Positions 33,285 through 43,289 are shown, counted from the first letter of the stretch. The stretch: DNA of 52,143 nucleotides from an uncultured Taibaiella sp. (GCA_937870855.1 CALMWT010000192.1:1-52143); one strand, 5' to 3'. Numbers and translations are program-made. Notes: generated from the sequence alone by a model not told the origin.

Positions 33285-35930
33285 ATGAACTTGAGAAGCA
33301 TTTATTTGATTCTTATTCTGATCGTTTGTTCTTTCTTCAAAGCAAATGCTCAGACAGTGGATACACTTGCGAACTTACCTGACAGTTTGCACAGAGCAGA
33401 TTCTGTAGCAATAGATAGTTTGGTTTCACAAGATTCGATTCTGGAAGATACTTCTGTAATTGAAGCAACTATTTCAATACCAAAGCAAACCGGTTACGAA
33501 ATTTCCGGGGTTGTAAAAGACAAGAATACGAGCGAGGGTGTTCCGTTTGCTACGATTTTTATTCCAGGCACTTCACTTGGCACGGCTGCTGATCTCGATG
33601 GTAATTTTCTATTGCAATTACCCTCACTTCCCAACGATACGCTGCGCATACAAGCAATGGGATATCATACACAAAACCGGCGACTTGATCAAAACAAAAA
33701 CCAGTACACATTTTTCATAGAACTGGAAAGAGCCGATCATACGCTTGAAGAATTTGTGGTGCGCCCCGGAGAAGATCCTGCTGTGGTTTTGCTGCGTCAA
33801 ATTATAGAACATAAACCCAGGAATAATCCCGATCGGACAGAGAACTACAAGTACGAAGTTTACAACAAATTGGAAGTGGATCTGCAACGGTTATCGCGCG
33901 AGCAATTTGAAAAGCTGCCCGTTCCCTACATGAAAAAATTTGGATTCATTTACGACAACCTCGATACCACTTCTGAACAAACACCCTTTCTCCCATTTTA
34001 TCTTACAGAAACTTTATCCGACTTCTATTTTCAACGCAATCCCAAAAAGCAGAAAGAGTTTATTCGTGCGAGTCAAATAAAAGGATTCAAAAACGAAAGT
34101 GTCACGAAGTTCATGGGCAGCATGTATCAAAACATCAATGCCTACGACAACTTCATTCCTGTGTTCGACAAACAATTCGTCAGCCCAATTTCTAATCAGG
34201 GTTTGTTTTATTACAAATACAAAATCAAGGATACCCAGCAAGCCTACGGTCGCAATATTATTCTTGTTCAATTTATACCGAAGCGCAATGGAGAAAACTG
34301 TTTTTACGGAGATTTTTGGGTGGTGGATAGTACCTACGAACTACAGCGCATGAGCATGGAAGTGCCGAAAGATGCAAATATAAATTGGGTAAGTCGGGTG
34401 AGTTTGTATCAGGAATTTGCGCCGGTTTCCGATTCACTTTGGTTTTGCATCAAAGACAAATTCATTGTTGATTTTGCGGCTCCGTATGGGGCTAAACTTC
34501 CTGGCTTTATTGGTAGAAAAACTACTTCTTACAAAGATATTGTCATCAATCAATCCTCTATCAGCGATGTAGTAAACAACAGGGAATACAAAGAAGACGT
34601 GATCGTTTCCGACACAGCAAGACAAGCAAGCGAAGCCTTTTGGACAATGGCGCGCCACGACACGCTCAATAAAAACGAACGAGCTATCTATCACATGATT
34701 GATACGCTGGAAAGTTTACCGCTGTTCGTTCGGTATAAGAACATGATCAAATTCCTAGCAAGTGGTGTAAAAGAATTTGGACCTATAGAACTCGGACCTT
34801 ACTGGAATGTGTATAGCAGTAACCCAATAGAAGGTTCACGGTTTCGTTTTTCCCTGGGTACAACACCCAAACTTTTTAAAAACGCGTACCTGAATGGCTA
34901 TGTTGCTTACGGAACTAAAGATCAGGAATTGAAGTATAGAATTGCAGGGCTATGGCTTCTGGATCGTAAACCACGTATGTATCTCTACGGTTCTTACACG
35001 CGCGATATAGACCGAAGCACGAGTTATTACGATGCTGTAAGCAACGACAATATTTTTTCAAACTTGTTTCGAAAAAGTGGCATTCCCTGGAAGCTTGCAA
35101 TGGTGGAAGAATCAAGACTCGAATGGTACAAAGAATATTTCAGCGGCTTTAGTCACATGTTTATGTTCCTGCGAAGAAATTTCAATCCTTATGCGCCACT
35201 GCCCGACGTAAATATTTTTAAAGATGAGCAAGGTGGTATTGCAGACAATGTTACCAATAGCGAAGTAGCTGTTCGTTTTCGCTTCGCGTACAAAGAAAGA
35301 TTTCTTGAAGGAAACTATTTGCGAGCGAGCCTCGGTAGTAAATACCCTGTAGTGGAGGCAAGATATGGAATGGGAATAAAAAACTTTTTGGGAGGCGGAT
35401 ATTGGTATCGGAAAATTTCTCTGAGCGTTTCCGATTATTTAAAAATTGCACCGCTGGGCGAACTTTATTACAACATTTTTGGTGGTAAGTATTACGGCAC
35501 GCTTCCTTATCCGCTGCTTGAAGTGCATCCCGGAAATGAATTTCATTACTACAACAAGTATGCATTCAACATGATGAATCGCTTTGAATTTATCAGTGAT
35601 AAATACGCGGGATTAAATTTGGAACACAATATTGGTGGTGGTGTTTTTAACTACGTTCCTTATTTGAAAAAACTGAAGATGCGTCAATTTTGGACAGCAA
35701 AAGTTTTATACGGCAGCCTGAATGAAGACAATAAAAAACTTAACCTGACGAAGGGTTATCCATTTCGCACACTCGAAGACAAGCCTTATATAGAAGTTGG
35801 AACGGGCGTTTCCAATATTCTGCAATTATTCCGAATTGACTTTGTGTGGCGCGTATCTCCTGAGCTTTTGCCTGAAGAAAGTAACGATCGCTATTTTGGA
35901 ATTTTCGGAAGTGTGCGGTTCAATTTCTGA
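33285..35930 (+). CDS. DUF5686 outer-membrane protein with carboxypeptidase-like regulatory domain
   Basis: 881 residues. Signal peptide MNLRSIYLILILIVCSFFKANAQ. Residues 75-150 are a carboxypeptidase-like regulatory domain (YEISGVVKDKNTSEGVPFATIFIPGTSLGTAADLDGNF). The long remainder has FVVRPGEDPAVVLLRQIIEHKPRNNP, a stretch seen in DUF5686 proteins, and ends in a predicted beta-barrel with terminal Phe (VRFNF), the pattern of an outer-membrane protein. The function of DUF5686 is unknown. Its stop lies 2 bases from that of the convergent CPBP gene. Confidence 0.92.
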   Translation: MNLRSIYLILILIVCSFFKANAQTVDTLANLPDSLHRADSVAIDSLVSQDSILEDTSVIEATISIPKQTGYEISGVVKDKNTSEGVPFATIFIPGTSLGTAADLDGNFLLQLPSLPNDTLRIQAMGYHTQNRRLDQNKNQYTFFIELERADHTLEEFVVRPGEDPAVVLLRQIIEHKPRNNPDRTENYKYEVYNKLEVDLQRLSREQFEKLPVPYMKKFGFIYDNLDTTSEQTPFLPFYLTETLSDFYFQRNPKKQKEFIRASQIKGFKNESVTKFMGSMYQNINAYDNFIPVFDKQFVSPISNQGLFYYKYKIKDTQQAYGRNIILVQFIPKRNGENCFYGDFWVVDSTYELQRMSMEVPKDANINWVSRVSLYQEFAPVSDSLWFCIKDKFIVDFAAPYGAKLPGFIGRKTTSYKDIVINQSSISDVVNNREYKEDVIVSDTARQASEAFWTMARHDTLNKNERAIYHMIDTLESLPLFVRYKNMIKFLASGVKEFGPIELGPYWNVYSSNPIEGSRFRFSLGTTPKLFKNAYLNGYVAYGTKDQELKYRIAGLWLLDRKPRMYLYGSYTRDIDRSTSYYDAVSNDNIFSNLFRKSGIPWKLAMVEESRLEWYKEYFSGFSHMFMFLRRNFNPYAPLPDVNIFKDEQGGIADNVTNSEVAVRFRFAYKERFLEGNYLRASLGSKYPVVEARYGMGIKNFLGGGYWYRKISLSVSDYLKIAPLGELYYNIFGGKYYGTLPYPLLEVHPGNEFHYYNKYAFNMMNRFEFISDKYAGLNLEHNIGGGVFNYVPYLKKLKMRQFWTAKVLYGSLNEDNKKLNLTKGYPFRTLEDKPYIEVGTGVSNILQLFRIDFVWRVSPELLPEESNDRYFGIFGSVRFNF

Positions 35931-35932
35931 TT

Positions 35933-36880
35933 TTAAAAAACAGAATTACTATTCAGGATGTGCGCAGCAAGCGCTACCACCTCCATCAGCAGCGCTATTC
36001 CCAAATGCACAATTACTCCACCAAAAATGCTTTTAGTTTCATAGGCAAGTATGCCTACAATCCACCCTCCAAAAAATGAACTGATCGTTTCGCCCAGTGG
36101 TTTCTCAAAATGGATTGCTACATAAAAAACACACATCGGCAATATCACTTTCGGGCCTGCAAATCGCGCAAACGCCAAAATCATAAAGCCCCGGAAAAAA
36201 AACTCCGTATTGATAAAGTCAATAGAGTAACAGATTTCGTAAAGAAAATTTAAAGCATTGTTTTCCCATCCGGTTCGAGGCAAGCCCGTGTGCATCAATC
36301 GGGGATAAGTGTCTAAAAAATCTTCTTGGGTAGCTGCACCCACTACTAAGGGAACCATCATTAGCAGCAAAACAAAATAGGGCTTGAGCGCAACTCCCTT
36401 TGCATGAAATCCATATAGTGGTTGGTTCTTTCTGTCCACCAAAAACCAGTAAACAGCACAAGGAATAAACAACCAGATAAAACCTGAAAGATTGATGATG
36501 TATTTGATAACAATACTTTGGTATCGCAACGGTACATACTCGTACACCAGACTGTTGTAATGATAAAACCACCAACGAAAAGAAAAAATAAAGACTGTGA
36601 AAACAATCATCAGCCATAGCTTCCATGACAAGAGTATCTGCCGGTCTTTCTTGCTGAACATGTATAAAAAATATGCTCCACCAAAAGAAACAAAGTACAT
36701 AGCAAAGTATAACAACAACCTCTTTGCATCATTCCGTTCATAGGTTATGTATCGTTGCTCAAAGTTGTATGTGTAGTTGATGAAAATAAGCAGCGCAGTA
36801 AAAAGAAAAACCGGAATAAAATATCTTAAACTGAAATGCTCTTTGAAATAAGTGCGGATCAGGCTGATGATCTTTCGCAT
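35933..36880 (-). CDS. CPBP-family (Abi-type) intramembrane protease
   Basis: Start set at 36880 (MRKIISLIRTYF). The open frame extends 28 codons upstream, but that part (MSLFYLLLCVKLS) is translated from the intergenic B-type repeat. 315 residues, about eight membrane helices. The CPBP motifs are INTEFFFRGFM (Glu and Arg kept, but the usual EE pair is TE), FYVAIHFEKPLGE with its His, and IVHLGIALLMEV. CPBP glutamic proteases process prenylated or other membrane substrates; whether the TE variant is active is uncertain. Confidence 0.88.
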   Translation of the reverse strand: MRKIISLIRTYFKEHFSLRYFIPVFLFTALLIFINYTYNFEQRYITYERNDAKRLLLYFAMYFVSFGGAYFLYMFSKKDRQILLSWKLWLMIVFTVFIFSFRWWFYHYNSLVYEYVPLRYQSIVIKYIINLSGFIWLFIPCAVYWFLVDRKNQPLYGFHAKGVALKPYFVLLLMMVPLVVGAATQEDFLDTYPRLMHTGLPRTGWENNALNFLYEICYSIDFINTEFFFRGFMILAFARFAGPKVILPMCVFYVAIHFEKPLGETISSFFGGWIVGILAYETKSIFGGVIVHLGIALLMEVVALAAHILNSNSVF

Positions 36881-36933
36881 GAAAAATGAAGGCTTGCGGC
36901 GAAGATAAAATGATTTCAGATTAGCGGAGAGTT

Positions 36934-37213
36934 TCACACAAAGCAGCAAATAAAACAAAGACACAAAGCCTCCGTGTAAACTCCGTGCCTCCCTGATTTA
37001 TTCCTGATAATCCTTTAATCCTACAAATCCCGGTTCAGACAGTTTCACACAGAGGACGCAGAGAAAAAGAGGCACAAGCAATTCCTGCTAATCCTTTAAT
37101 TCTATAAATTCCGGTTCAGACAGTTTCACACAAAGAAACAAAGACACAAAGTTTCTGTGTCTCAATAATTTAATTCCTGCTAATCTTTCCATCCTGCAAA
37201 TCCAGGTTCAGAC
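36934..37213. repeat. Modular A/B intergenic repeat array, locus 1
   Basis: Module A (ATTCCTGATAATCCTTTAAT...CCGGTTCAGAC, about 41 bp) occurs at 37000-37040, 37081-37121 and 37173-37213. Module B (TTTCACACAAAGAAACAAAGACAC-like, 25-40 bp) lies before and between them, at about 36934-36990, 37041-37075 and 37122-37160. The array fills the gap between the CPBP gene start and the bcp stop. The same modules recur at 46960-47135. No gene is visible in 36881-37215. Confidence 0.85.
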
Positions 37214-37215
37214 GT

Positions 37216-37677
37216 TCACACACTCCACGTCTCAATTATCTGCCCTGCGTGGTCTTGTGCATTCACTTTATCAATGACGTGGTCAACCTTCCCTTGCTCA
37301 TTGATCAGAAAAGTAACGCGATGAATACCCATGTATTTTCTGCCAAACAACATTTTTTCACCCCAAACGCCATAAGCATTTACCAATTGATGTTCCGTGT
37401 CTGCCAATAAAGGAAAAGGCAATGAAAACTTCTTTTCAAAATTCTTATGCTTCCGTTCACAATCTACACTTACGCCCAGCACCACAATGCCCTTCTTCTT
37501 CAACAAACTAATATTATCCCGAAGATTGCAAGCTTGTTCTGTGCAAGTTGGGGTATTGTCTTTCGGATAAAAGTAAAGCGCTAATTTTTTTCCTTTAAAA
37601 TCCTTCAGCGATACCATATTTCCATCCTGATCATTCACCGAAAAATCCGGGGCTTTCATTCCGCGTTTCAGTTTCAT
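37216..37677 (-). CDS. bcp: Thioredoxin-dependent thiol peroxidase (Bcp/PrxQ)
   Basis: 153 residues from the ATG at 37677; the frame opens upstream but that would overlap the preceding gene and add non-family residues. It reduces hydrogen and organic peroxides with thioredoxin. Peroxidatic Cys45 and resolving Cys50 lie in NTPTCTEQACNLRD. YFYPKD before them and FLINEQGKVDHVI near the end are family features. Sixteen bases downstream of the M23 peptidase gene, likely one operon. Confidence 0.96.
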   Translation of the reverse strand: MKLKRGMKAPDFSVNDQDGNMVSLKDFKGKKLALYFYPKDNTPTCTEQACNLRDNISLLKKKGIVVLGVSVDCERKHKNFEKKFSLPFPLLADTEHQLVNAYGVWGEKMLFGRKYMGIHRVTFLINEQGKVDHVIDKVNAQDHAGQIIETWSV

Positions 37678-37693
37678 TTCAAACTTGCTTTTA

Positions 37694-39373
37694 CTACCGC
37701 GTGAAATTAAATACAAGAGTCTTACTATTATTGTTCTCATCGCTCACAGTGATCGTTAGTTTATGTTTTCCCTTCGGGCAATGCTCATCAAAATTGTAGA
37801 AGAAAATATCACCACGCGGCTCGAAGCAAATCCATTTTCCGTTAAGCGTTGCACGAAAATTTTTCACGGAAGTAATGTTTTCCTTTACTCTGAAACGTAG
37901 CTGTTTGGCAGTGGCAAGATTTGCATTTTGAACTTGGAGCGACGTAATTACAGGGGCAGTGGTGTCGGTAGTCAACCAATAGTTACCAAAATTGCGCACC
38001 GACGATTTGTACCAGCCGTTCTCAAATATTGCGGCTCTTCCATCCTCACTTTTTCCATCGCTGTACATCATCACCATCTTGTCGCGCAAATTGAATGGAA
38101 CAGGTTTGTTTGGCTTTATTTGAAGATCGAAGTAAGTATGTACCGGAACATAAGAATAGTGAACCTGATAGCGGTCGGAAAAATTTTTCTCGTCGCTCTT
38201 ACTGCTAAATTCAAAACACACATCCTGATACAGCGCTTTGTCGCCGAGTGCAAATCTGATGTTTGGATGTTCAAAATTGTTGGGGCTATTTACCTCAAAT
38301 CTGTTGGTACATTCAGCCCCTCGCGTGGTGGCTCCGGTCTTTACAAAAAAGGAAATGTTGGTTTGATTGCCGGCCGCATCTTTTAATTCCACTCTTACAC
38401 GATGCGCTGCATTATCATTCAATACTAAGTTTCCTTTTTGCATATTGAGTGAGGGGTAAATATGACTGAGAAAATTTCCCGGCAATTGAAACAGCAACTG
38501 AAACCATGCGCTTTTTTGTTTTCTCGTTTTATAATCTACATAAGCGTGCAGATAACGAGTAACATCATAGCCGATATCGTCGAGCAAAATGCTCCCTTGC
38601 AAAACATTGTCCATATACCACGAAGCAGTATAAAAATTCAGCGTATTCGCACTGCCATTCATAAAATCATTCACATTGATACCAATACCCAGTCTGTCTG
38701 TATTCACTTCCACCGTATCCTTTACAGTTGTGTAAACATTGCCTTGCTTTTTTAAACTTGTAAACTGTGCATTTTGGTTATAAATACTTTGGTTCATGTC
38801 ATAAAAAGAAAGCTGTGTAGGAACGGGTGAACGTGTATCAACAATCGGAAAACCAAACAGCATAGGATTGAGTGGATGCTCCGTTTTTGTATCTCTTATT
38901 TCGAAGTGCAAATGCGGTCCGGCAGAGCCGCCAGTGTTTCCACTCCATGCAATCTGCTGTCCTTTCTTTACAGGAAATTGATCGGGCAGAAGTGAGAGAT
39001 CAACGCTCCAGCTTTCCTTTTCGTACTGCATTTTCTTGGTGTACTTCTGAACCGAAGGCATGAAGTTGTTCAGATGTGCGTACAATGTTGTAAAACCATT
39101 TGGATGAGTAATATAAAGTGCATGACCAAACCCGCCTTTATCCATTTTTATGCGGGAGATATAACCATCTGCCGCAGCAAAAACAGGAAGGTTTTCTTTG
39201 CCTAAAGTTTTGATGTCAATGCCGCTATGAAAATGATTGGGCCTGCATTCGCCAAAATTTCCTGCAAGCAAAATGGGAATGTTCAGCGGATTGCGAAAGT
39301 AATCTTGCGGATACTTGCTTTGCTGCGAAAATGCAATGAAAGGAAATAAAAGCAACAAAATAATTTTCTTCAT
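37694..39373 (-). CDS. Secreted M23-family metallopeptidase
   Basis: 559 residues from ATG 39373 (another ATG two codons upstream). Signal peptide MKKIILLLLFPFIAFSQ. The M23 domain comes early, at residues 20-190 or so: zinc ligands in NHFHSGIDIKT (His and Asp) and GPHLHFEIRD, with TLYAHLNNF between. The remaining 370 residues have beta-rich, probably Ig-like segments, typical of the Bacteroidota form. M23 enzymes cut peptidoglycan cross-bridges, or when non-catalytic regulate amidases; the ligands here look complete. Confidence 0.94.
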   Translation of the reverse strand: MKKIILLLLFPFIAFSQQSKYPQDYFRNPLNIPILLAGNFGECRPNHFHSGIDIKTLGKENLPVFAAADGYISRIKMDKGGFGHALYITHPNGFTTLYAHLNNFMPSVQKYTKKMQYEKESWSVDLSLLPDQFPVKKGQQIAWSGNTGGSAGPHLHFEIRDTKTEHPLNPMLFGFPIVDTRSPVPTQLSFYDMNQSIYNQNAQFTSLKKQGNVYTTVKDTVEVNTDRLGIGINVNDFMNGSANTLNFYTASWYMDNVLQGSILLDDIGYDVTRYLHAYVDYKTRKQKSAWFQLLFQLPGNFLSHIYPSLNMQKGNLVLNDNAAHRVRVELKDAAGNQTNISFFVKTGATTRGAECTNRFEVNSPNNFEHPNIRFALGDKALYQDVCFEFSSKSDEKNFSDRYQVHYSYVPVHTYFDLQIKPNKPVPFNLRDKMVMMYSDGKSEDGRAAIFENGWYKSSVRNFGNYWLTTDTTAPVITSLQVQNANLATAKQLRFRVKENITSVKNFRATLNGKWICFEPRGDIFFYNFDEHCPKGKHKLTITVSDENNNSKTLVFNFTR

Positions 39374-39409
39374 GCGCATGTTTTATGCTTCGATACAAAG
39401 GCTAAGCCA

Positions 39410-40537
39410 TCATTCTATTTCTAGCCTTTCCCTGATGTAGGGTGTAAGGTATTTCTTCAGTTCGCCATATGGCACAAACACATTGATCTGACCTACCGCA
39501 TACGCTGCTACTTCATAAGGATTGTATAAAAATCCGATGCCCTTATCTGTGAGATAAAAATTGTTGGTGAGCGCAAGATGATCTTCAAAAAGAATCTGCT
39601 TCAACGAAGCATTCATACGGTATTGCTTGCGAAAATACTGTTCAACAATTGGCTGCATAGTTGCAGAATCAGCTGTCACAATATCCGCCAGCGCTAATTG
39701 CTTTTTGTTACCAATATCGAAGCAATGAAAACTGCTGAAATAATTACCATGCGCACCGCCAGAAAATTCATAATAAGCATGTTCCAAAACGGCAAAACCA
39801 TTCTCATTATACCGCACAAATACATCCTGCAACCGTGCATAGTCGTAAACTGCGAGCGGAATGGTAGTATCATCTGCCTGCGGCAAATTTTCTTTGTACT
39901 CCTCAAAATATTTTTTGTTGTTAGCGGCAAAGCCCTCGGCAAAGTTTTTTGTTGTATCGAAGCCAAGTATCTTTTTAAGATTAGTGTTCAGCCAATCATT
40001 TCCTGATGCGGTTACAAATGTTACTTCAGTTTTCGCCATGGGAGATTCTTTGTTATTGGCAAAAGCAATTACTGAGTCTGCATAGGATTCAGTTGATAAT
40101 TTTAAACTTCCTTCAGGATAATTTTCTAAAAGTGTAAAGGCAAAAGATTTCTTCCTGTCCGGACTTATCCAAAAACATTGGAGCGTGTCTTGAGCAAAAT
40201 AGCATTGCCATTGTGCATTATTTGCTCCGCTCGCTGTCCAGTTGTCGCTGTGTTGGTACTCCGAAAAATATATGCTGTCTGCCAAAACACTATCAACACT
40301 TAATGCCAGCCACTGGCCTACATTTTTGTAGTAATAGACAGCATTGTAGCCGCGATCTGTTTTATGCAAATGCAGCACTACAGGCTGGCTGGCTATAGTT
40401 CCTCCCAATCGTTTGTAGAAGATACCGTCAACACGGTTATTCTTTTCTATGGTTAAAGCATCAGTGTTCCGTGTAGTCCGCTCATTACATGCAACACCCA
40501 AAAAGGCGATAGCCAAAACAAGACAAATCCTTTTCAT
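39410..40537 (-). CDS. DUF3298-domain lipoprotein
   Basis: 375 residues from ATG 40537. Lipobox LGVAC places a lipidated Cys at about residue 17. The C-terminal 200 residues have VTFVTASGNDWLNTNLKKIL, YEFSGGAHGNYFSSFHCFDI and FYLTDKGIGFLYNPYEVAAYAVGQINVFVPYGELKKYL, the pattern of DUF3298 (with a DUF4163-like part before it), as in RsiV-type and PdaC-associated domains. In RsiV this domain binds lysozyme; a similar ligand here is only a guess. 30 bases upstream of the M23 gene, same strand. Confidence 0.88.
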   Translation of the reverse strand: MKRICLVLAIAFLGVACNERTTRNTDALTIEKNNRVDGIFYKRLGGTIASQPVVLHLHKTDRGYNAVYYYKNVGQWLALSVDSVLADSIYFSEYQHSDNWTASGANNAQWQCYFAQDTLQCFWISPDRKKSFAFTLLENYPEGSLKLSTESYADSVIAFANNKESPMAKTEVTFVTASGNDWLNTNLKKILGFDTTKNFAEGFAANNKKYFEEYKENLPQADDTTIPLAVYDYARLQDVFVRYNENGFAVLEHAYYEFSGGAHGNYFSSFHCFDIGNKKQLALADIVTADSATMQPIVEQYFRKQYRMNASLKQILFEDHLALTNNFYLTDKGIGFLYNPYEVAAYAVGQINVFVPYGELKKYLTPYIRERLEIE

Positions 40538-40619
40538 CACCATAATAGTTTCGAAAGAACAAACCTACACCATACAGCGTAAAGGACTACATAGTGATGC
40601 GTAGGAATTATGCTATGCT

Positions 40620-42266
40620 CTATTGAACAAGGACTTTCCGCTGAATTTTTTGTGTTTTACCAACCGCTTCCAAAACATAGATTCCATGAGTCATCTTTGT
40701 TACGGGAATAGAAACCTCTCCACCCATTGAAGGTAATGTTTGCTGAAACACAATTCGTCCGGATAAATCTATCATGCGCAAAGTCAGGCTTTCAGGTTGC
40801 CCGGATTTATATTGAACATGAATTTTATCAGAAGTAGGGTTAGGAAATGTTACAAAAGAAAAAGGGGTTGGTTCAGTTTCTCCGACACTAACAAAAAGCG
40901 AACAATTGTATGGAGTGGGTTTGATTTCTATGGGCGCTCCGGGAGATAGTGTTCTGCCGGCAAAGGCACTATAATTCACTGGGTAGCGACGGATCATAAA
41001 CACTGAGTTATCGCCAAGAGGATCTCCCTGAGGAATAATTCCTGAAGGATTTATAGGGCATACATAGTACCATACAAGTGTGCCCACTGAATCTACTTCC
41101 TTAAATTCCCCGGTGTTGGATTCCGCAATCAATACGTTACCATTAGGCAGCAACTGAGCGCTTCCCTGAGTAACTGAGAAGAAAGTAGAATCCGGAGTTT
41201 TAGGGTATATCCATGCTGCTTTACTAGGCAGATATACATTGCCCAAACCAAGATGATAACTTTGGTCGGCCTTGAGTGGCGGTGCAATTATCTCCACAGT
41301 TGAGTATTTCATACCCGGGCGCGAATCGCCGTTATTAAATACTATAAGTTTACCTGAATCATTTGGCGCTCCCGGAGAAGTCCAATGTCCATCGTGTGGG
41401 CGGAACAAGTGCTGATCTGCTGCTACGCCACGTTTATAGTTCATCGGATTTCCCCAACGATAAAGAAAATCACCTCCTTTATTTTGAACGCCTCCTGTAT
41501 GACTTGCGGCTTCCGAAGAAGTGGTTGAATGATCAATGATGAATAACTCGCAGAAATTTCGACTACAAATAACTATTTGGTCAAGCGCAGGATTATAATC
41601 AATACTGTTAACATGTGCCCACGAACCAGCAAGTCCGGGCAGCAGATTGACATCAACTAATTCTGGATGGTCTTTTACACTACCGTAATTATTCTTAGTG
41701 GGATCGAACTCTTGGATGAGGTGATCCCAAAGTCGCCATTCCCAAGCAATTTTTGGGGACGACCCCGCTGTAATTTCAACGATTTTCTCTGACCAAAGCT
41801 CACCAGTGATGGTTGCGGGATCTCTACCTGCCAATATCTGTTCGGCTACTGACTTTTTCTCCCAAACAACTGCGAGCACGTTTCCGTTGGGCATGGGCAC
41901 AAACCCATGGTGGGCAGCCTCTATGCTGTCAGCAATGGTGTAACTCCATTGAATGTTTCCATTCCAATCTACCCGCTCCAGCAATCCTGCACCCGACCCA
42001 AAATGAGTAGAAACCTTTCCTCCATACAGTACATCGCCATTAGGCAATACATATACCGGATTTCGCAAAGAACGCTCACTGCAAGCCCATTTGTGAACAA
42101 GCTTTCCGCAATTGTCTATTAGATAAACAGTATCTCCGTTGTAGCCGGAAAATGCCGTGTATCCGTTATATGATTGTGGCGAATTTTGAATTAATCCAAC
42201 AGGTTGAGCCTTCGTGTAGTAAGAAAACAATAGGATTAGTAATGAGAGGAAAAGACCTTTTTTCAT
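40620..42266 (-). CDS. Arylsulfotransferase (ASST)-like secreted protein with T9SS tail
   Basis: 548 residues. Signal peptide MKKGLFLSLLILLFSYYTKAQ. The body is a beta-propeller type with repeated strands such as LIDNCGKLVHKWACSERSLRNPVYVLPNGDVLYG, IEAAHHGFVPMPNGNVLAVVWE and AQLLPNGNVLIAESNTGEFKEVDSVG, the aryl-sulfate sulfotransferase pattern; the HH before GFVPMPNGN is a candidate for the active-site His. A T9SS type A tail begins at FVTFPNPTSD. Known ASSTs move sulfate between phenols without PAPS. Many T9SS-bearing relatives have no known substrate. Confidence 0.88.
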   Translation of the reverse strand: MKKGLFLSLLILLFSYYTKAQPVGLIQNSPQSYNGYTAFSGYNGDTVYLIDNCGKLVHKWACSERSLRNPVYVLPNGDVLYGGKVSTHFGSGAGLLERVDWNGNIQWSYTIADSIEAAHHGFVPMPNGNVLAVVWEKKSVAEQILAGRDPATITGELWSEKIVEITAGSSPKIAWEWRLWDHLIQEFDPTKNNYGSVKDHPELVDVNLLPGLAGSWAHVNSIDYNPALDQIVICSRNFCELFIIDHSTTSSEAASHTGGVQNKGGDFLYRWGNPMNYKRGVAADQHLFRPHDGHWTSPGAPNDSGKLIVFNNGDSRPGMKYSTVEIIAPPLKADQSYHLGLGNVYLPSKAAWIYPKTPDSTFFSVTQGSAQLLPNGNVLIAESNTGEFKEVDSVGTLVWYYVCPINPSGIIPQGDPLGDNSVFMIRRYPVNYSAFAGRTLSPGAPIEIKPTPYNCSLFVSVGETEPTPFSFVTFPNPTSDKIHVQYKSGQPESLTLRMIDLSGRIVFQQTLPSMGGEVSIPVTKMTHGIYVLEAVGKTQKIQRKVLVQ

Positions 42267-42334
42267 TTTAATATAATTTTCACTCCGTGAAGATAATCCA
42301 GAGATGATTCTTCAGTATTTTTATTTTAATTGTC

Positions 42335-43237
42335 TCATTTCCCATCAAGTATTACAGGCGTATTGCCCTTGCCCATCATAATGATCTTGGCGTTTTGAGA
42401 TGCCGCCAGTTCTTTCATGGCTTTGATCTGTTCGTACTGCAATTGTCTTTCCGTAAGGCTTTCATTTATGATTCGTTGATAATCGGAAATCCCTTGCGCC
42501 TCTACTCTTTTGCGATCTGCTTCTTGTCTTTCTTTCGCTAAAACAAATTGCATTTTCTGGCTTTCCTGCTCTGCGTTGATCTTTGCTTCAATGGCATTTT
42601 TTACCGAAGTAGGCAATGTGATATTTCGCACCAAAAGATTTTCAAGAAACAACCCACGCTTTTTAAATTCATTTTCTATGCTGGTAAATATCCGGGTTTG
42701 AAATTCGTCTCTGCGGGTAGAATACAAAGCAACCGCATCATAATAAACGGCGTTGTCTCTGATGTGGGTACGTGAAATAGGACGTACAATTTTATCCCTG
42801 TAGTCCATCCCAATTTCCCTTATCATCCTCGGCGCATCCGTTGGAATTACGCGGTACAAAACCGTGAGATCAATGGTTACTTCCAATCCATCGGCCGTCA
42901 AAACACGTATCGCATCATCACTTTGTGCGTTACCCTCGTCATGAAGTCCACTCATTGTATAGTTCTGTGTTCTCGTGTCAACTTCTATCACATCTACCAA
43001 TGGATTTATGAAATGCAAACCACTATGCAATACTTTTTGCTGCACTTTCCCAAACAATTTTTGCACGCCAATATAACCTGCATCTATCTGCACAATACAA
43101 GCAGTAACGATACCAATAATGATGAGTATCAAAGAAGCAGCACGCAGCATTTTGGCAAATGGCGCAAGCTTTCCGTGTGTTTTAGGAGCAATAATTCCGG
43201 CAAGCAAAAACAAAATACCAATGACAATAAACCCCAT
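42335..43237 (-). CDS. Prohibitin/SPFH-domain membrane protein
   Basis: 300 residues. One or two N-terminal hydrophobic segments (residues 1-20 and 30-50) anchor it, followed by the SPFH domain from VQIDAGYIGVQKLFGKVQQKVLHSGLHFINPLVDVIEVDTRTQNYTM. A charged helix AKINAEQESQKMQFVLAKERQEADRKRVEAQG follows, which should form a coiled coil and drive oligomeric rings. Related proteins modulate FtsH-type proteases and membrane microdomains. Its promoter partly overlaps a perfect palindrome. Confidence 0.94.
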   Translation of the reverse strand: MGFIVIGILFLLAGIIAPKTHGKLAPFAKMLRAASLILIIIGIVTACIVQIDAGYIGVQKLFGKVQQKVLHSGLHFINPLVDVIEVDTRTQNYTMSGLHDEGNAQSDDAIRVLTADGLEVTIDLTVLYRVIPTDAPRMIREIGMDYRDKIVRPISRTHIRDNAVYYDAVALYSTRRDEFQTRIFTSIENEFKKRGLFLENLLVRNITLPTSVKNAIEAKINAEQESQKMQFVLAKERQEADRKRVEAQGISDYQRIINESLTERQLQYEQIKAMKELAASQNAKIIMMGKGNTPVILDGK

Positions 43238-43255
43238 AAAAAAATCCGTTTGTTA

Positions 43256-43289
43256 CAAACATAAAAACTTTAAACACAGCTTTTCCAAA
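43256..43289 (-). promoter_or_regulatory. Promoter of the prohibitin-like gene, -33 box inside a palindrome
   Basis: On the minus strand TTTG (43289-43286), a 22-nt spacer, then TATGTTTG (43263-43256), a full -7 match. Leader about 12 nt. The TTTG lies within the palindrome at 43278-43310. Confidence 0.5.
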
